Under the pieces are notes generated by a model, which did not search any database, was not told the origin of the DNA, and saw only the letters and a list, made by a program, of their open reading frames with translations. The position numbers and the translations under genes are program-made. 64,000 nucleotides of DNA from Flectonema sp. DT1601 (lineage: Eukaryota; Euglenozoa; Diplonemea; Diplonemida; Diplonemidae), in contig OZ025805.1 in the NCBI GenBank assembly GCA_964019425.1, positions 592,501 through 656,500 of the forward strand. The letters run 5' to 3'. Shown piece after piece: positions 11,245-20,802 of the stretch (the first letter of the stretch is position 1; each line of letters begins with the position of its first letter).

Positions 11245-13247
11245 GGGGGTGAAAAAAAAAGAAATCTCGAAATACAGTAACAACAAAATAAACAAAGAAT
11301 TACAAAACGAAAATAATATAGCAGAAAAAAAAGAAAAAAAAAAAACAGTAAAAAAGGGGGGAAGCTTTGCTCATAAGCCCCCAAATTCGCTAGCGCAGTA
11401 AACACAAGTCTTTTAAAAAAAATCAGAAGTTTCATATCAGCCAAAGCAAACTTTTCAAAACGGCGAATAAGTACGTCGCTGCTGTACTCATTTTCGCGTA
11501 ACGACCGGTCAAAAAAGGATGATGAGGAGGAGAAAAGAAAGAAAAAGAAACGTAACAGTAAATACTTCCTTAGGGTAAAAACAGCGAAATAAAAAAAAGA
11601 AAAAAGGGGAGGCGCCTTAATTTCTTCCGCAAAAAGTTTTTTTTTTACCCCAACAGAAAACAAGTAGAAAATACCTACCTCAACAGACAATCGTTATGCA
11701 CAAGAGTCCCGATCGGAAACCCTCCCTCAAAAGTAAGCATAGAAAAAAAATATCACGTGGCTGTGCATGAGTCGGTGCGGAAATTCATTTTTTTTTATTT
11801 TTTTTTTAGTTAATTCGACACTAAAAGTTGGAAGTCAGGAAAAGAGCACAGAACATGTCAGGTAATGGTTAGCAGGCAGCCTGAAGTAACTGGTGGCTGA
11901 CAGCAACACCTACCTGACACATAATTAAAATAGAAAAGGGAAAGGCGATTGGTAACAACATAACAATTCACCACTTATGTATGTACGAAATCGTTCATCG
12001 TGAGCTGACCCAACGAATCATTCGTACAAGAAAAGAAGAAACAGAGCCTTGTGGAAATTACCCTTGTTAACCTTTTCATTTTTTTTTTTTTGTTGCTAAT
12101 ATTTTTTATCTCAAAAGAAATAAATAAATAAAAATAAAAACTTGAAATTGAAATGGGACAGAAAATAAGCAGCAAGGTAGCCATAATCGCTGAAATGTGA
12201 AGTCCCTCAACAGTAACCAGGCAGAGGTGTAATTGCTCATCTCTGTTTACTGCTGTATTCTCCATTGACAATAATCACCAAGAGTTGCTATTTTTAAAAA
12301 AATAAAAAAAAAATTATAATAATAATTTACTAAATAATTTTGGAACTAAATCCATTCTGAGCCACCAAAGTTTTTAAAAAAACAAAAAAAAAACATTCAA
12401 AAGGTAGCCTTCTTACGTTTGCGAGGTTGAGTGGGGAAACCAATTGTTTTAGTTTTGCTTGGAAAATTAGATTATTATTAAAAAAAAAACGATAATTTAA
12501 CAATCTGTAAAGGAACATAGTGAACTACGGTGTTGATTTAACTTATCTTTATTTTTTTTTTTTTTTTCGAAATAACCATTCAGGTTTTCGAGAGTAATCC
12601 ATACAGCTCTATACCTCTGTTCACTCATCATCAGTTATGGTGTAGAAGTAAGTCAGTCAACTACTGGTTAGTTACTTTTTATTTGTGTTCCTAAAGTGTT
12701 TTAATGAATGCGAGTATTTAGTAGTCAAGTATACAGTACAGGGGGTAGAAGACAAGACAGAAAAATGAGAAGAAGAAATAATAATAAATAAAAAAAATAA
12801 AACCTAAATCTAGCAAACAGCAGCTAAATATAGTGTTTTTTGTGTATTTTTAATAAAAATGAGAATAAAAAAAAAAAAAAAAAAAAAAAGAACCCAGTTT
12901 TTCCTCCTTCCTAAAGTACTTCTTAATACCGAAAAAAATATCAATGGCTCCACGATAATATTGGTTTTTTATCTTTGAGGTTTATCATTGTTTTATTTAT
13001 TTATAAAAACAACTTTTTTTCCCGAACCAGTCTTCTGGAGAGGTCACTATGGGAATCCTGTAGAGAAACTGCCTCACTTTTTTATCCGGTACTTTGGCTT
13101 TTTTTTTCTTTTTTGAGTTTTTTAAAAAATAAGAAACAGCGAAGTGACATCCCACATTCACAAGTTGACGCTTTCGTCGTGGTGCCTGACAATACGGGTT
13201 ACTAAAAAATACTTATGGAAAGGTTAAAGTTCTTTTTCACAACCACG

Positions 13248-13283
<36 letters not shown>

Positions 13284-13735
13284 GAAACGAAACGAAACAA
13301 AATACAAGAAATCGCCAACTGTTAAACAAAAACAGCAGCAAGCAACAGAAAATGACAATATATATTTTTTTTTAATTTTTTTTATTTAGTTTGTTTCGGA
13401 TGTATTTATAAATTTATAAGAGTTTGTCAGCGCACTGGGACTGCTAACGGGAGAGAGCGTCACAGAGCCGTGCGACTCTCTAGACAAATAGAGAAAGAAA
13501 AAAAAAAAAAACACTTAAAATATTTATAAAAACTTTGTTATTTTTTTTTTATTATTATTCTGGTAGACTGAACGTTATCGATAACAAACTGTTTGCTGCA
13601 AAACGCAATTACTCTGCCTATCGTCATTAAAATACTCTCAAACAAAATAAACCTCTTCCTGTTCACTTAGAAATGAACAGCAAGAGAAGAAGGGGAAGGG
13701 TAAAGATAGTTTTAAAAAGAAAAAAGATTTTGATT

Positions 13736-13771
<36 letters not shown>

Positions 13772-14530
13772 CTTCCTTTTTTTTTTTTTTTTTTTGATAT
13801 TGATGATCAAATAAACAACGACTAATTAATTAACGGAAAAGTCTGCTATGTTCCGCGGTGGTGCAAAATAGAAGGGAAAAAAAAAAAAAAAAAAAAAAAA
13901 AAACTGAAAATTTCAGTCAAAGCAGTTCAGTGCACACGTTCAACAGCACCAATCAGAAAACAGAAAAACAGCTAGGAAAAGTGATAACACCCCCAAGCGT
14001 AACTTCATTAAAAAAAAAGGGTATTCGGGTTTATGACAAAAAGGAGCGTGACGAAAACCTCCTGCCGATAATTTGTTCATTTATAAAGTTCTTACATTAC
14101 AATGTGTGAGTGACACTTTGACAATATAAAAACAAAATATAATATCAAGTACTTGACTGAAAAAGAATATTTACAATGTGTGGGGACACTATACTTTGAT
14201 ATAGAATGCAAGCAAGGCTGAAAGTCAAACCGGTTTTTTTTTTTTTTTTAAAAATTTCCTGAAAAGAAAAAACGAAAGAAATAAGAAACAAAAAAATCTG
14301 TTAATAAAAAAAAAAACGGAAGTTGGTTTTCAGTTAGAAAACTACTAATTTTTTTTTTTTTTTTTTAATTCCCTCTCCCTTCAGCAAACATACTTTTATA
14401 TGCAGTCAGTAGGGCAATACGAAACTCGAACTGGAAGAGGACATAAAAAAAATATAAAAAAAAAAAATGAAACTGAAACTGAATCTATAAAAGCAGCTTC
14501 CAATTCAATTTCATTTCGGAGCCGCAGAAA

Positions 14531-14569
<39 letters not shown>

Positions 14570-14690
14570 GAAACACTCATATAATGTAAGTATCACACTA
14601 ATTATTTTTCGTAACAAAAGTCCCACTGAAGAGCGTTTATTTTAAACCGCAGGTGCTCACGTTACCAAAATACATTTTTTTTTTTTTTTT
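11245..14690. other. Gene-free, homopolymer-rich spacer
   Basis: Apart from one dispersed-repeat copy, nothing gene-like is visible. Long A and T runs dominate (13240-13282, 13741-13795, 13879-13902, 14536-14567 among others). All open frames here are translations of these runs. There is a palindrome GTTATCGATAAC near 13574 and a seven-base stem hairpin CTGTTCA/TGAACAG near 13660-13681. Confidence 0.5.
12560..12690. repeat. Dispersed repeat family, copy b
   Basis: Shares CAGGTTTTCGAGAGTAATCC, TATACCTCT and the core ATGGTGTAGAAGTAAGTCAG with the copies at 10.9 kb and 16.0 kb. It is followed by GGTTAGTTACTTTTTA, comparable to GTTGTTACTTTTTA in copy c. Confidence 0.6.
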
Positions 14691-14695
14691 TTTTT

Positions 14696-14742
14696 GGGAA
14701 AACCTCTAATTCAACAAAAATAGTTTGCGAAATCGCCAACTC
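14696..14742 (+). repeat. Left terminal inverted repeat of rRNA-carrying element
   Basis: Forty-seven bases beginning GGGAAAACC and containing TAGTTTGCGAAATCGCC, matched in inverse orientation at 15831-15877 with two differences. Confidence 0.92.
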
Positions 14743-14755
14743 CCTACAAAAAAAA

Positions 14756-14838
14756 GTTGTCCACCAGGACTCGAACTTGACCCAAAAATTTGGCTTGCGG
14801 CGGGTTTTTTGTTTTTTAGCCTACCAAGCTGGGAAGAG
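14756..14838 (-). other. tRNA-like segment (weak), inside TIR element
   Basis: Read on the minus strand it has an A-box-like CAGCTTGGTAGG and a B-box-like AAGTTCGAGTCC in the correct order, about 35 bases apart, followed by a GGTGGAC end. The anticodon arm does not pair and the 5' end does not match the 3' end, so this is not a working tRNA. Confidence 0.35.
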
Positions 14839-14847
14839 TGCAAGGGT

Positions 14848-14884
14848 GGCTTGCGTCCGCCAAATTCTTGGCGGGACGCAAGCC
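14848..14884. repeat. Strong hairpin inside TIR element
   Basis: GGCTTGCGTCCGCCAA pairs with the downstream inverse sequence over 16 bp with one bulged G and a three- to four-base loop. It runs straight into a tract of about sixteen C. Confidence 0.85.
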
Positions 14885-14976
14885 CCCCCCCCCCCCCAAC
14901 CCCCCCCAAGGGGGGGAGCCCCTAATAAAAGCCCGCCTGTTCCGTACAAAGTCCAACCTGAAAAAACAAATTTGCA

Positions 14977-14980
14977 ACTG

Positions 14981-15012
<32 letters not shown>

Positions 15013-15350
15013 TTCTAATTAAAGACGCGCATGAATGGACTAATGAGATTCCTTCTGTCCCTACCTACTATCTGGCGAAACAGCAGTCAAGGGAACGGAC
15101 TTGAAGCTGTCAGCGGGGAAAGAAGACCCTGTTGAGTTTGACTCTAGTCGGGTGTAGTTATAGGTGGGAGGTTTACCAACTCTTATCGTCGCTTTACTTA
15201 TCCAATGATGGGGGAACGGCAGCTGCCTCTTCGGAGGTTAGGGTCCTTTCGGACTCGTAGCTTTTCCGATTCCAGCGACAAACGGGTTTCGGCTCGACCC
15301 CTCGTTTGGAGACACCAGTCAGGTGGGGAGTTTGGCTGGGAGGAGGGCCA
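14977..15350 (+). rRNA. Partial 28S (LSU) rRNA gene fragment, sense part
   Basis: Contains signature LSU rRNA sequence collinear with the eukaryotic cytosolic molecule: GACTCTCTTAAGGTAGCC, AAATGCCTCGTC, GCGCATGAATGGA, ATTCCTTCTGTCCCTA, TACTATCTGGCGAAAC, CAAGGGAACGGACTTG, AGCGGGGAAAGAAGACCCTG, then a GGTGTAG...TAGGTGGGAG block and TCAGGTGGGGAGTTTGGCTG. This is the domain IV-V region that holds the R2 retrotransposon target in animals. The sequence between TCTAGTC and GGTGTAG and the conserved AATGAAATACCACTAC box are absent, so this copy is a pseudogene or a piece of a fragmented rRNA. Confidence 0.85.
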
Positions 15351-15645
15351 CATTGACGAAGGCTTCTAAGTCACGAACCTAAATCGATGATGAGGATCGT
15401 TAAGCCACATTTCTAAAGGTCAAGCTTTTACTAACGTGAGAATTTCTGTTCTCGATGGTCAGAATGTGTCTGACAAAAATTACCTAATTTGGAATGCTGC
15501 TTGGTGAATTTTGGTTGGAGGTCTTAGTCTCACTGGTGAACTGCACAGTAACATTTTAAAGTGATCGATCACACGGGAGGGGTCTTGGTGATTTATTGCA
15601 ACGGGAATATGTCTCAACTCGACCAGTGGGTGATCAATCCGCCCT
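15351..15645 (-). pseudogene. Rearranged antisense 28S rRNA motifs inside TIR element
   Basis: After the sense part, several short LSU motifs appear on the opposite strand: 15394-15409 (like TGTGGCCTATCGATCC), 15438-15453 (like GAGAACAGAAATCTC), 15499-15510 (AATTCACCAAGC) and 15625-15640 (like GGATTGTTCACCCACT). They are not in a single inverted order. Each match is short, so chance cannot be fully excluded, but four in 250 bases next to real 28S sequence argues for rearranged rDNA. Confidence 0.45.
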
Positions 15646-15698
15646 TTGACTATGTTTTGGTCACATTTTCCGTCATTACGAAAAAGAGGAAAAAGGAT

Positions 15699-15769
15699 GT
15701 CACAGGGTTCGAACCCGAGACCTCCGGGTCATGATTCGGCGGTCATAACCAATAAACCACCGGAGCTCC
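15699..15769 (-). pseudogene. tRNA-Met(CAT)-like pseudogene segment inside TIR element
   Basis: The minus strand reads GGAGCTCC, A-box-like GTGGTTTATTGGTTA, a CAT triplet at the anticodon position, CCCGGAGGTC, and a B box GGGTTCGAACCC, the order and spacing of a tRNA. The 5' and 3' acceptor arms do not pair and the anticodon stem pairs badly, so it is degenerate. Such internal RNA polymerase III boxes are also typical of tRNA-derived SINEs. Confidence 0.6.
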
Positions 15770-15830
15770 GAAAATTCTGAAAATTTTCCCGTCATGTTGG
15801 GTTGTTTCGAGCGGTTAAAATTTTTGTGAT

Positions 15831-15877
15831 GAGTTGGCGATTTCGCAAACTATTTTTGTGGAATTAGGGGTTTTCCC
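15831..15877 (-). repeat. Right terminal inverted repeat of rRNA-carrying element
   Basis: Reverse complement of 14696-14742 with two mismatches, abutting a T-run at 15878. Confidence 0.92.
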
Positions 15878-16306
15878 TTTTTTTTTTTTTGAAAACAACT
15901 TCACTCGTTCCACAACTGGAAGAGCTCCACGCTGCAGCAAGTAGTCAATTTTTTTTTTTTTTTTTTTTTGAAACCTTTTTATTCAGATATTTATATCTTG
16001 AGGAATTCCAATTGTTTGATTTTGTAAAAATACAAACTTTTTATTTTATACCATTCCATTATCATCATCATCATCAGTTATGGTGTAGAAGTAAGTCAGT
16101 CAACTACTGAGACTGAATCACCCCCCAGTTAGCAAGTCTGGAGTGTTGTTACTTTTTAGTTGTCGTTTGTAATAAAAAGAAAATACTTTTTTATTATTGC
16201 GATCAACAGTAATAGTTAGTAACATCCTATTATAGAAAGAAACAAGCGAATTAGGGAAAGCAGTAGATCCAAAAAAAAAAAATAAAATAAAATAAATTAC
16301 GATCCC

Positions 16307-16340
<34 letters not shown>

Positions 16341-16550
16341 GAAAATACTTTTTTAAAAAAGATTTTTTTTTATCGTGAATAGGGAAAGATGATATTTTTT
16401 TCCATAATGGATATGCGTGCTGGAGTGGGGTGAACACTAGAAGTTGGTAGGAAAAGCTTCAAATATACTTTTTTTCGGTCTAGCGGAAAACAAAAAAAAA
16501 AAAAAAAAAAAAAGAATTCACGAAACTCAACCTTCCCCATATTATAAATA
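15878..16550. other. Spacer upstream of the ankyrin gene's 3' end
   Basis: Apart from dispersed-repeat copy c, it holds T and A runs and no convincing gene. Confidence 0.4.
16005..16165. repeat. Dispersed repeat family, copy c
   Basis: Begins TTTGATTTTGTAAAAATACA, passes through a short ATC repeat, and carries the core ATGGTGTAGAAGTAAGTCAG then CAACTACTGAGACTGA. The core is identical to that of copy b. Confidence 0.6.
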
Positions 16551-17717
16551 TCAACATTCAGCCAGACCAAGAGCATCCCTCATTGCTTCGAAATAGAATG
16601 GCTTAGCGAACATAATTGGAGGTTTGCCGTGGAGCTTGTCGCGAGCGTTCACATCAGAGCCACATTCCCTAAGATACTCGACAGCTTTTATGTGTCCGTG
16701 GTGTACAGCAAACATAAGTGAAGTTGTTCCTGTCAGGTGTTCCCTCGCATTCACATTTGATCCAGCAGCTTTGAGAAGTCGAACTATTTCCATATCAACA
16801 GTTGGTTCGTTGACTGCATATATTAAAGCGTTCCTTCCGTAATTGTCTTCGGCATTTGGATCCGCTCGACACTTTAGAAGATGTTCAACAATCTGCCTAC
16901 AATTATTCTTCGCAGCGCGCATTAGAGAAGAGATTCCCTCGTAGTCTCTTTTGTTAACGTCAGCGTTGTTTTCTGTTAAGAATTTTACTTCTTCGAAATT
17001 TCCGACTTCTGAGGCGTGAATAAGCGCAGTAATACCTTCATTGTCAGCCTCGTTAACATCAGAACCGTTATCTAGTAAAAGTATAGACGTTTCGACCTGA
17101 CCATTCATGATTGCATACATTAGGGAGATCATTCCATAGGCGTCTTTGTGATTGCAATCGGCTCCGTATTCCAGTAGCAGTTTGACAATATCAGGACACC
17201 CGACTGCTAAGTCTAAAGCTGTCTCTCTCAAAGGATCGGTTGCTGTATTAGGATCAGCACCCAACTCCAATAGAAGTCGTGTTGTCTCAACTTGCTGTTC
17301 TTGTGATGCTAACATAAGTGCTGATTTTTGTTGACAACTTGATCCAGGAGGTTCATATAATGAATTAATATCAATGCCCGCAGATACCAATAGTCGGATG
17401 GCTTTAAAGTTTCCATATCTGACGGCATTCACAAGTTGTTTTACTGATAATGAAATACCCATTTGAAGTAGAACTCTCTTCGCCATGTCTTTCTCACTTT
17501 GGATTACGTTAACAATTGTGTCTTCTCGTAGCATATTTGAGACATGAAGCTCTGAATCTTCTAACTTTTCGCCTTCAACTACGAGAGTTATTTCTCCTAT
17601 CTGCATTTCAAGAACATTTTCCGCTTCTCTTTGCAAGTCTTCAACTTTCCAATCCACACCAACTTCTATACAGTAATCTATTCCAGTGACAGATCGTATT
17701 ATCACGTGCATGCCCAT
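16551..17717 (-). CDS. Ubiquitin-like/ankyrin-repeat protein
   Basis: A single open frame of 388 residues. Residues 1-75 look like a ubiquitin-like fold (hydrophobic beta strands, VEDLQREAENVLEMQIGEITLVVEGEKLED, ending TIVNVI). Residues about 93-380 are nine ankyrin repeats with the usual TALxxA and LLLxxGADxN signatures (for example RLLLELGADPN, KLLLEYGADCN, EYLRECGSDVN). Ankyrin arrays bind partner proteins; a ubiquitin-like head often targets the proteasome or a ubiquitin pathway. No catalytic domain is seen. The start could be the first or third residue (both Met). The combination is unusual but the partner cannot be named. Confidence 0.8.
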   Translation of the reverse strand: MGMHVIIRSVTGIDYCIEVGVDWKVEDLQREAENVLEMQIGEITLVVEGEKLEDSELHVSNMLREDTIVNVIQSEKDMAKRVLLQMGISLSVKQLVNAVRYGNFKAIRLLVSAGIDINSLYEPPGSSCQQKSALMLASQEQQVETTRLLLELGADPNTATDPLRETALDLAVGCPDIVKLLLEYGADCNHKDAYGMISLMYAIMNGQVETSILLLDNGSDVNEADNEGITALIHASEVGNFEEVKFLTENNADVNKRDYEGISSLMRAAKNNCRQIVEHLLKCRADPNAEDNYGRNALIYAVNEPTVDMEIVRLLKAAGSNVNAREHLTGTTSLMFAVHHGHIKAVEYLRECGSDVNARDKLHGKPPIMFAKPFYFEAMRDALGLAEC

Positions 17718-18183
17718 CTTATTTTTTCTTGATCGGATTTATTTATTTATTTATTTTTTATGTATTTTTTTTCGTTTTATTTTTTCTTTTTTTTTTTTTT
17801 ATACAAAAAAAAAAAAAAAAAGTGATTGATGCTGTGGAAAGAAAATAGTGGGATTGATTGTTTCAACCTTATGGTGTAGTAGTTGTAACTTATTGCGTTT
17901 CTTATTACAGATGGTAAGGGCTGTTCTTTACATGGGTGTTGCCTTCTTAGATAGCTGTACAAAAATAATGTTTAGAAAGAAACTTTATTTTTTCGTTGAT
18001 ATTCACTTTTTGTTGTTTCTTCATCAGGTCTACTATACGAAAGATGCTCTTACTACAACAACATAAAAAAACAAAAAAAAAGTGGCTCCTCGTGGTAAAC
18101 GTTAAGTATCTAAACGTCCATGAGTGGATTCGAAGACAAGACTGCTTCGATTACAGATATCTGAAATTCACAATAGATGTAAT
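17718..18183. other. Spacer, nothing recognised
   Basis: About 465 bases, including T and A runs at 17740-17820. The remainder is of mixed composition with no credible gene on either strand. Confidence 0.4.
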
Positions 18184-18807
18184 CTAGATACCACCTTTCC
18201 ATGTGACATCCCAGGGAGCGTGAGAATATCTCATTCTCTCTCTTTTGACACCAGTCTTGCTGCCAACACTATTCCGTGCTTGTTTCAGTTCATCAGGTGT
18301 TTCGTTGACTCCTTTTGCCAGACGAATAGACTCATCCATTAACCCTTCAACACTTCGAGACATTAAGGGAACATATGTCCCATTGCGAAGAGATTCATCC
18401 CATTCAGGTGTTAAGAAATGATCTTTATCGATGTGGTGTTTTAGACGTCCTTTTAGTTGGACATCAGACCACGCGGATTTTTCATCATTTTGTACTAGCT
18501 GACCCTGTCTACGAGGGGCTGATATACCCTCAATGGTGTTCCCATCTCGTATTTTATAAGATCGTATCCTCTCTTGTTGTTGTTTTGCCCTTCGATCAAG
18601 TCTGGGTGTTACGGTTCTCAGATATCCCAGTTTGCCGAACCCGTCGCGGACCAGTTCTTTCCATGATTCCTCTTCAGCATTTATGTTGTTTTTGTATCCC
18701 TCTCTGATCTCACACACTCTTGCGGAACGTTCCTTTATTGGAAGCAGCTTTGCCTGTTTCAGCGTTGCTCGATATAAAGCAAGAACCCCACTGCGATGAG
18801 TGTTCAT
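18184..18807 (-). CDS. LYR-motif (complex 1 LYR family) protein
   Basis: A single open frame of 207 residues. The N terminus carries the LYR tripeptide in ALYRATLKQAKLLP (residues about 10-23), then basic helices and a conserved-type Phe in DGFGKLGYL near residue 55-62. LYR proteins are small mitochondrial factors that bind acyl carrier protein and help assemble respiratory complexes or deliver Fe-S clusters. Family members are usually 80-120 residues; this one has a further 140-residue tail rich in Arg, Lys and Asp with a WDESLRNGTYVPL segment that I cannot assign. No separate presequence is obvious. Which complex it serves is unknown. Confidence 0.6.
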   Translation of the reverse strand: MNTHRSGVLALYRATLKQAKLLPIKERSARVCEIREGYKNNINAEEESWKELVRDGFGKLGYLRTVTPRLDRRAKQQQERIRSYKIRDGNTIEGISAPRRQGQLVQNDEKSAWSDVQLKGRLKHHIDKDHFLTPEWDESLRNGTYVPLMSRSVEGLMDESIRLAKGVNETPDELKQARNSVGSKTGVKRERMRYSHAPWDVTWKGGI

Positions 18808-19379
18808 CTTTTACTATTCTCATACAACTCCTGTATGTTGATGGTGTCAATTATTTATTTAGATATTATCAATTTAAAAAATATGTTTCTTAAAAACAGC
18901 AAATTAGATGTTATTGTTAAGCTACTCTAGGAGAGTAGAGGATGGGGAGTGGCCAGTGACTGCACACGTTCCCACTTAGCCAAGGTAGTGATTGCCGTGC
19001 GTGTGTTTTTTTTTTTTTTAAAAAGGACTATTGTCTCTGTCCCAAAACTCTAACCTCTTTTTTGAGTTTATTTTACATAAGACCGCATTATTGTGTATAT
19101 GAGGTTTTTTTTTATTTAATTTTTTTTATGTTTTTTTTTTTTTTTACAAACAAAGAATCTTGTTTGACAATCCTCTCTCTCTCTTTTACTAAAGAAAAAC
19201 AAAAGAAGAGGAGGCTTTTTTTTAGTCACTGTTATCTTTTAAATTAAGTGGGGATGGAGAAAAAAAAATAATAATAAAGAATAAATGTTTTATTATAAAC
19301 TTAAAAAGAGAGAGAGAGGGGCGGGGAATTTCCTCCTTAAACGAACATTGGATTATTTTATTACTGCAATAATATAGAC
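18808..19379. other. Spacer with a hairpin
   Basis: Contains a perfect seven-base stem, CTACTCT/AGAGTAG with loop AGG, at 18922-18938 and then T runs and A-rich sequence. No gene is visible. Confidence 0.4.
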
Positions 19380-20178
19380 TTATTCATCTTCAGTGTTTTC
19401 TTGACGTGTCTTGATCCAGTTGCGGTAGGTCTCTTTTGAGAACTGATCAAACTCTAGGGTCCCAGTCTGTTGTTTTTATTGTTTTTGTGTCTACAAAACC
19501 AGAAAAAGGAATTGCGGCGGCGCAACTAATCTATTTCCTTGTTGCAAACAAAAACAAAAGCGTGCAGTAAGAATGTAAAAAGTGAAGTTTGCCGATTCTT
19601 TTTTTTTTTTGAAATCACATAATAATAATCAAAACATACCTCAAACAATTCCATCGCCTGTACGAATGTTGCTTTTGTGGCGTCCTTACCAGCGAGCGTT
19701 GGTAGTAACTGGTCTAAGTCCATTACCATCACAGATCCAGTGTCTTTTTCATTAATCGATACTTTACAGAATCGACGTTCGTTGTTCCAACTGTTTGTTG
19801 TGTTTGTTGTGTGTATTGTGTGATGTCATCGTTTTTTTTAAAATACAAAAAAAAAACATATATAAAAATAAAAAAAACAAACGTATTAACGATAGGTCCG
19901 TCACCTAAACCTTTCTGGTCAGAGTCCCACGATGTTACCAACTTAATTGAGTCATTGTCACTGAATTGAACGACGATTAAATTTTTCGCAGGGGGTTGAA
20001 GTTGAGCTACTACCTTCCCCTCCTGAACTGATTGAATGGAATATCCCATGTCTCTAATCCATCCTTGGAGAAGGTCTACTGTTAACCATGCTGATTCAGG
20101 TTTTCCTTTACTCTCTTCTTCTGCGAATGTTGACGCAAGACACGTTGCGAGAATGGTTGTCATTATTAACATTTTCAT
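19380..20178 (-). CDS. Secreted/ER YbjN-like domain protein
   Basis: Three exons, 19883..20178, 19640..19790 and 19380..19466, give 177 residues with all junctions in frame (donors GTTTG and GTATG, acceptors ACAG). Residues 1-19 (MKMLIMTTILATCLASTFA) are a classic signal peptide. The rest matches the YbjN fold: LLQGWIRDMGYSIQSV, then IKLVTSW, then across the first junction WNNERRFCKVSINEKDTG and VMVMDLDQLL, then ATFVQAMELFE. YbjN-type domains (first known from bacteria) are small alpha/beta proteins often linked to stress or secretion-chaperone-like roles, with no known catalysis. The C terminus (TRQENTEDE) is acidic and not a KDEL signal. The family call rests on pattern and is moderate; the gene structure is strong. 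Confidence 0.7.
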
Positions 20179-20494
20179 TGTTTTGGTTTGGTAGAATGTG
20201 TATCTGTGTTTCTGAGAAAGTTAGTTTTTTTTTTTTTTTTTTTTTTTTATAATTATTAATCTATGGACTACCAATCTCAAAGACATCGTGTTCCCTGATA
20301 AAAGCTGTACAATAATTATAAAAATATTCACAACACCAGAACGACATCATACAGGGATGTTAGTAATAAGTGTAGCTGTTTCGTTTTGTTGTATTTCTTT
20401 TTTTGAGTTTTTTTTTTTTTTTTTTTTTTCATTTCACTTTTTTTTTTTTTTTTTTTTAAGTAATAATTATGTGTGTCGGTAGAGGGAAGTGCGG
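20179..20494. other. Spacer, T-run rich
   Basis: About 315 bases with T runs at 20225-20248 and 20409-20458. Nothing else is seen. Confidence 0.4.
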
Positions 20495-20802
20495 CTATTC
20501 TTCGGATACCATTCCCTTCATGGTTCCACCATTTTGTCCATAAACTGTTGGATTAAAAGACTTTCCAATATTAACGTCGTAGGTACACCTGTCGGGTCTG
20601 TTTGCATTCGCTCCTGTTCCGCAAGATCCCTTTACGATTTTCCACTTTCCCTGAACACCCCAACCTTGACCATTTCCTCCAAACTCGGTGTTCTGTTTTG
20701 ATTATTTTTAAATAAAAAGACTTGTGATATGAATGCTATCTCTTACAATAAGAAAACACATACTGTGGTAGCAAGGAACTGGTATGGTCCAAAGTCAGAC
20801 AT
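20495..20802 (-). CDS. Small two-cysteine protein, paralogue C
   Basis: Two exons, 20764..20802 (13 codons) and 20495..20692, joined in phase 0 (donor GTATG, acceptor ACAG), give 78 residues. It starts MSDFGPYQFL and has the core NGQGWGVQGKWKIVKGSC, then a second Cys ten residues on (DRC). The pattern W-G-x2-G-x5-GSC, about ten residues, C, then an aromatic residue is shared with the two neighbouring genes, so the three form a family. There is no signal peptide or transmembrane segment. I do not recognise the family. The gene model depends on a very short first exon and is less certain than those of its neighbours. Confidence 0.6.

Larger units (their letters stand above)
14696..15877. mobile_element. 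Non-autonomous TIR element carrying 28S rRNA gene sequence
   Basis: The segment is bounded by 47-bp inverted repeats (14696-14742 and 15831-15877; both start GGGAAAACC and end GCCAACTC, 45 of 47 bases matching when one is reverse-complemented). Both outer edges sit directly in T-runs, so a target-site duplication cannot be read. Inside, in order: a tRNA-like segment on the minus strand, a strong 16-bp hairpin, a tract of about sixteen C, sense 28S rRNA sequence, a stretch with antisense 28S motifs, and a second tRNA-like segment. There is no transposase frame, so mobilisation would need a helper in trans. The structure suggests a small DNA transposon that captured host sequence, but a superfamily cannot be named from the termini. 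Confidence 0.75.

Noticed and set aside
11223-11690. 155-residue Phe/Leu-rich minus-strand frame
   Set aside because: Composition is driven by A/T runs and purine tracts, and it overlaps the direct repeat copy.
13858-14109. 83-residue Lys-rich frame on the plus strand
   Set aside because: It begins in a 25-base A-run and has no domain, splice or neighbour support.
14725-14998. Short Pro-rich frames over the left part of the TIR element
   Set aside because: They are translations of the C-tract and tRNA-like sequence; no protein similarity is seen.
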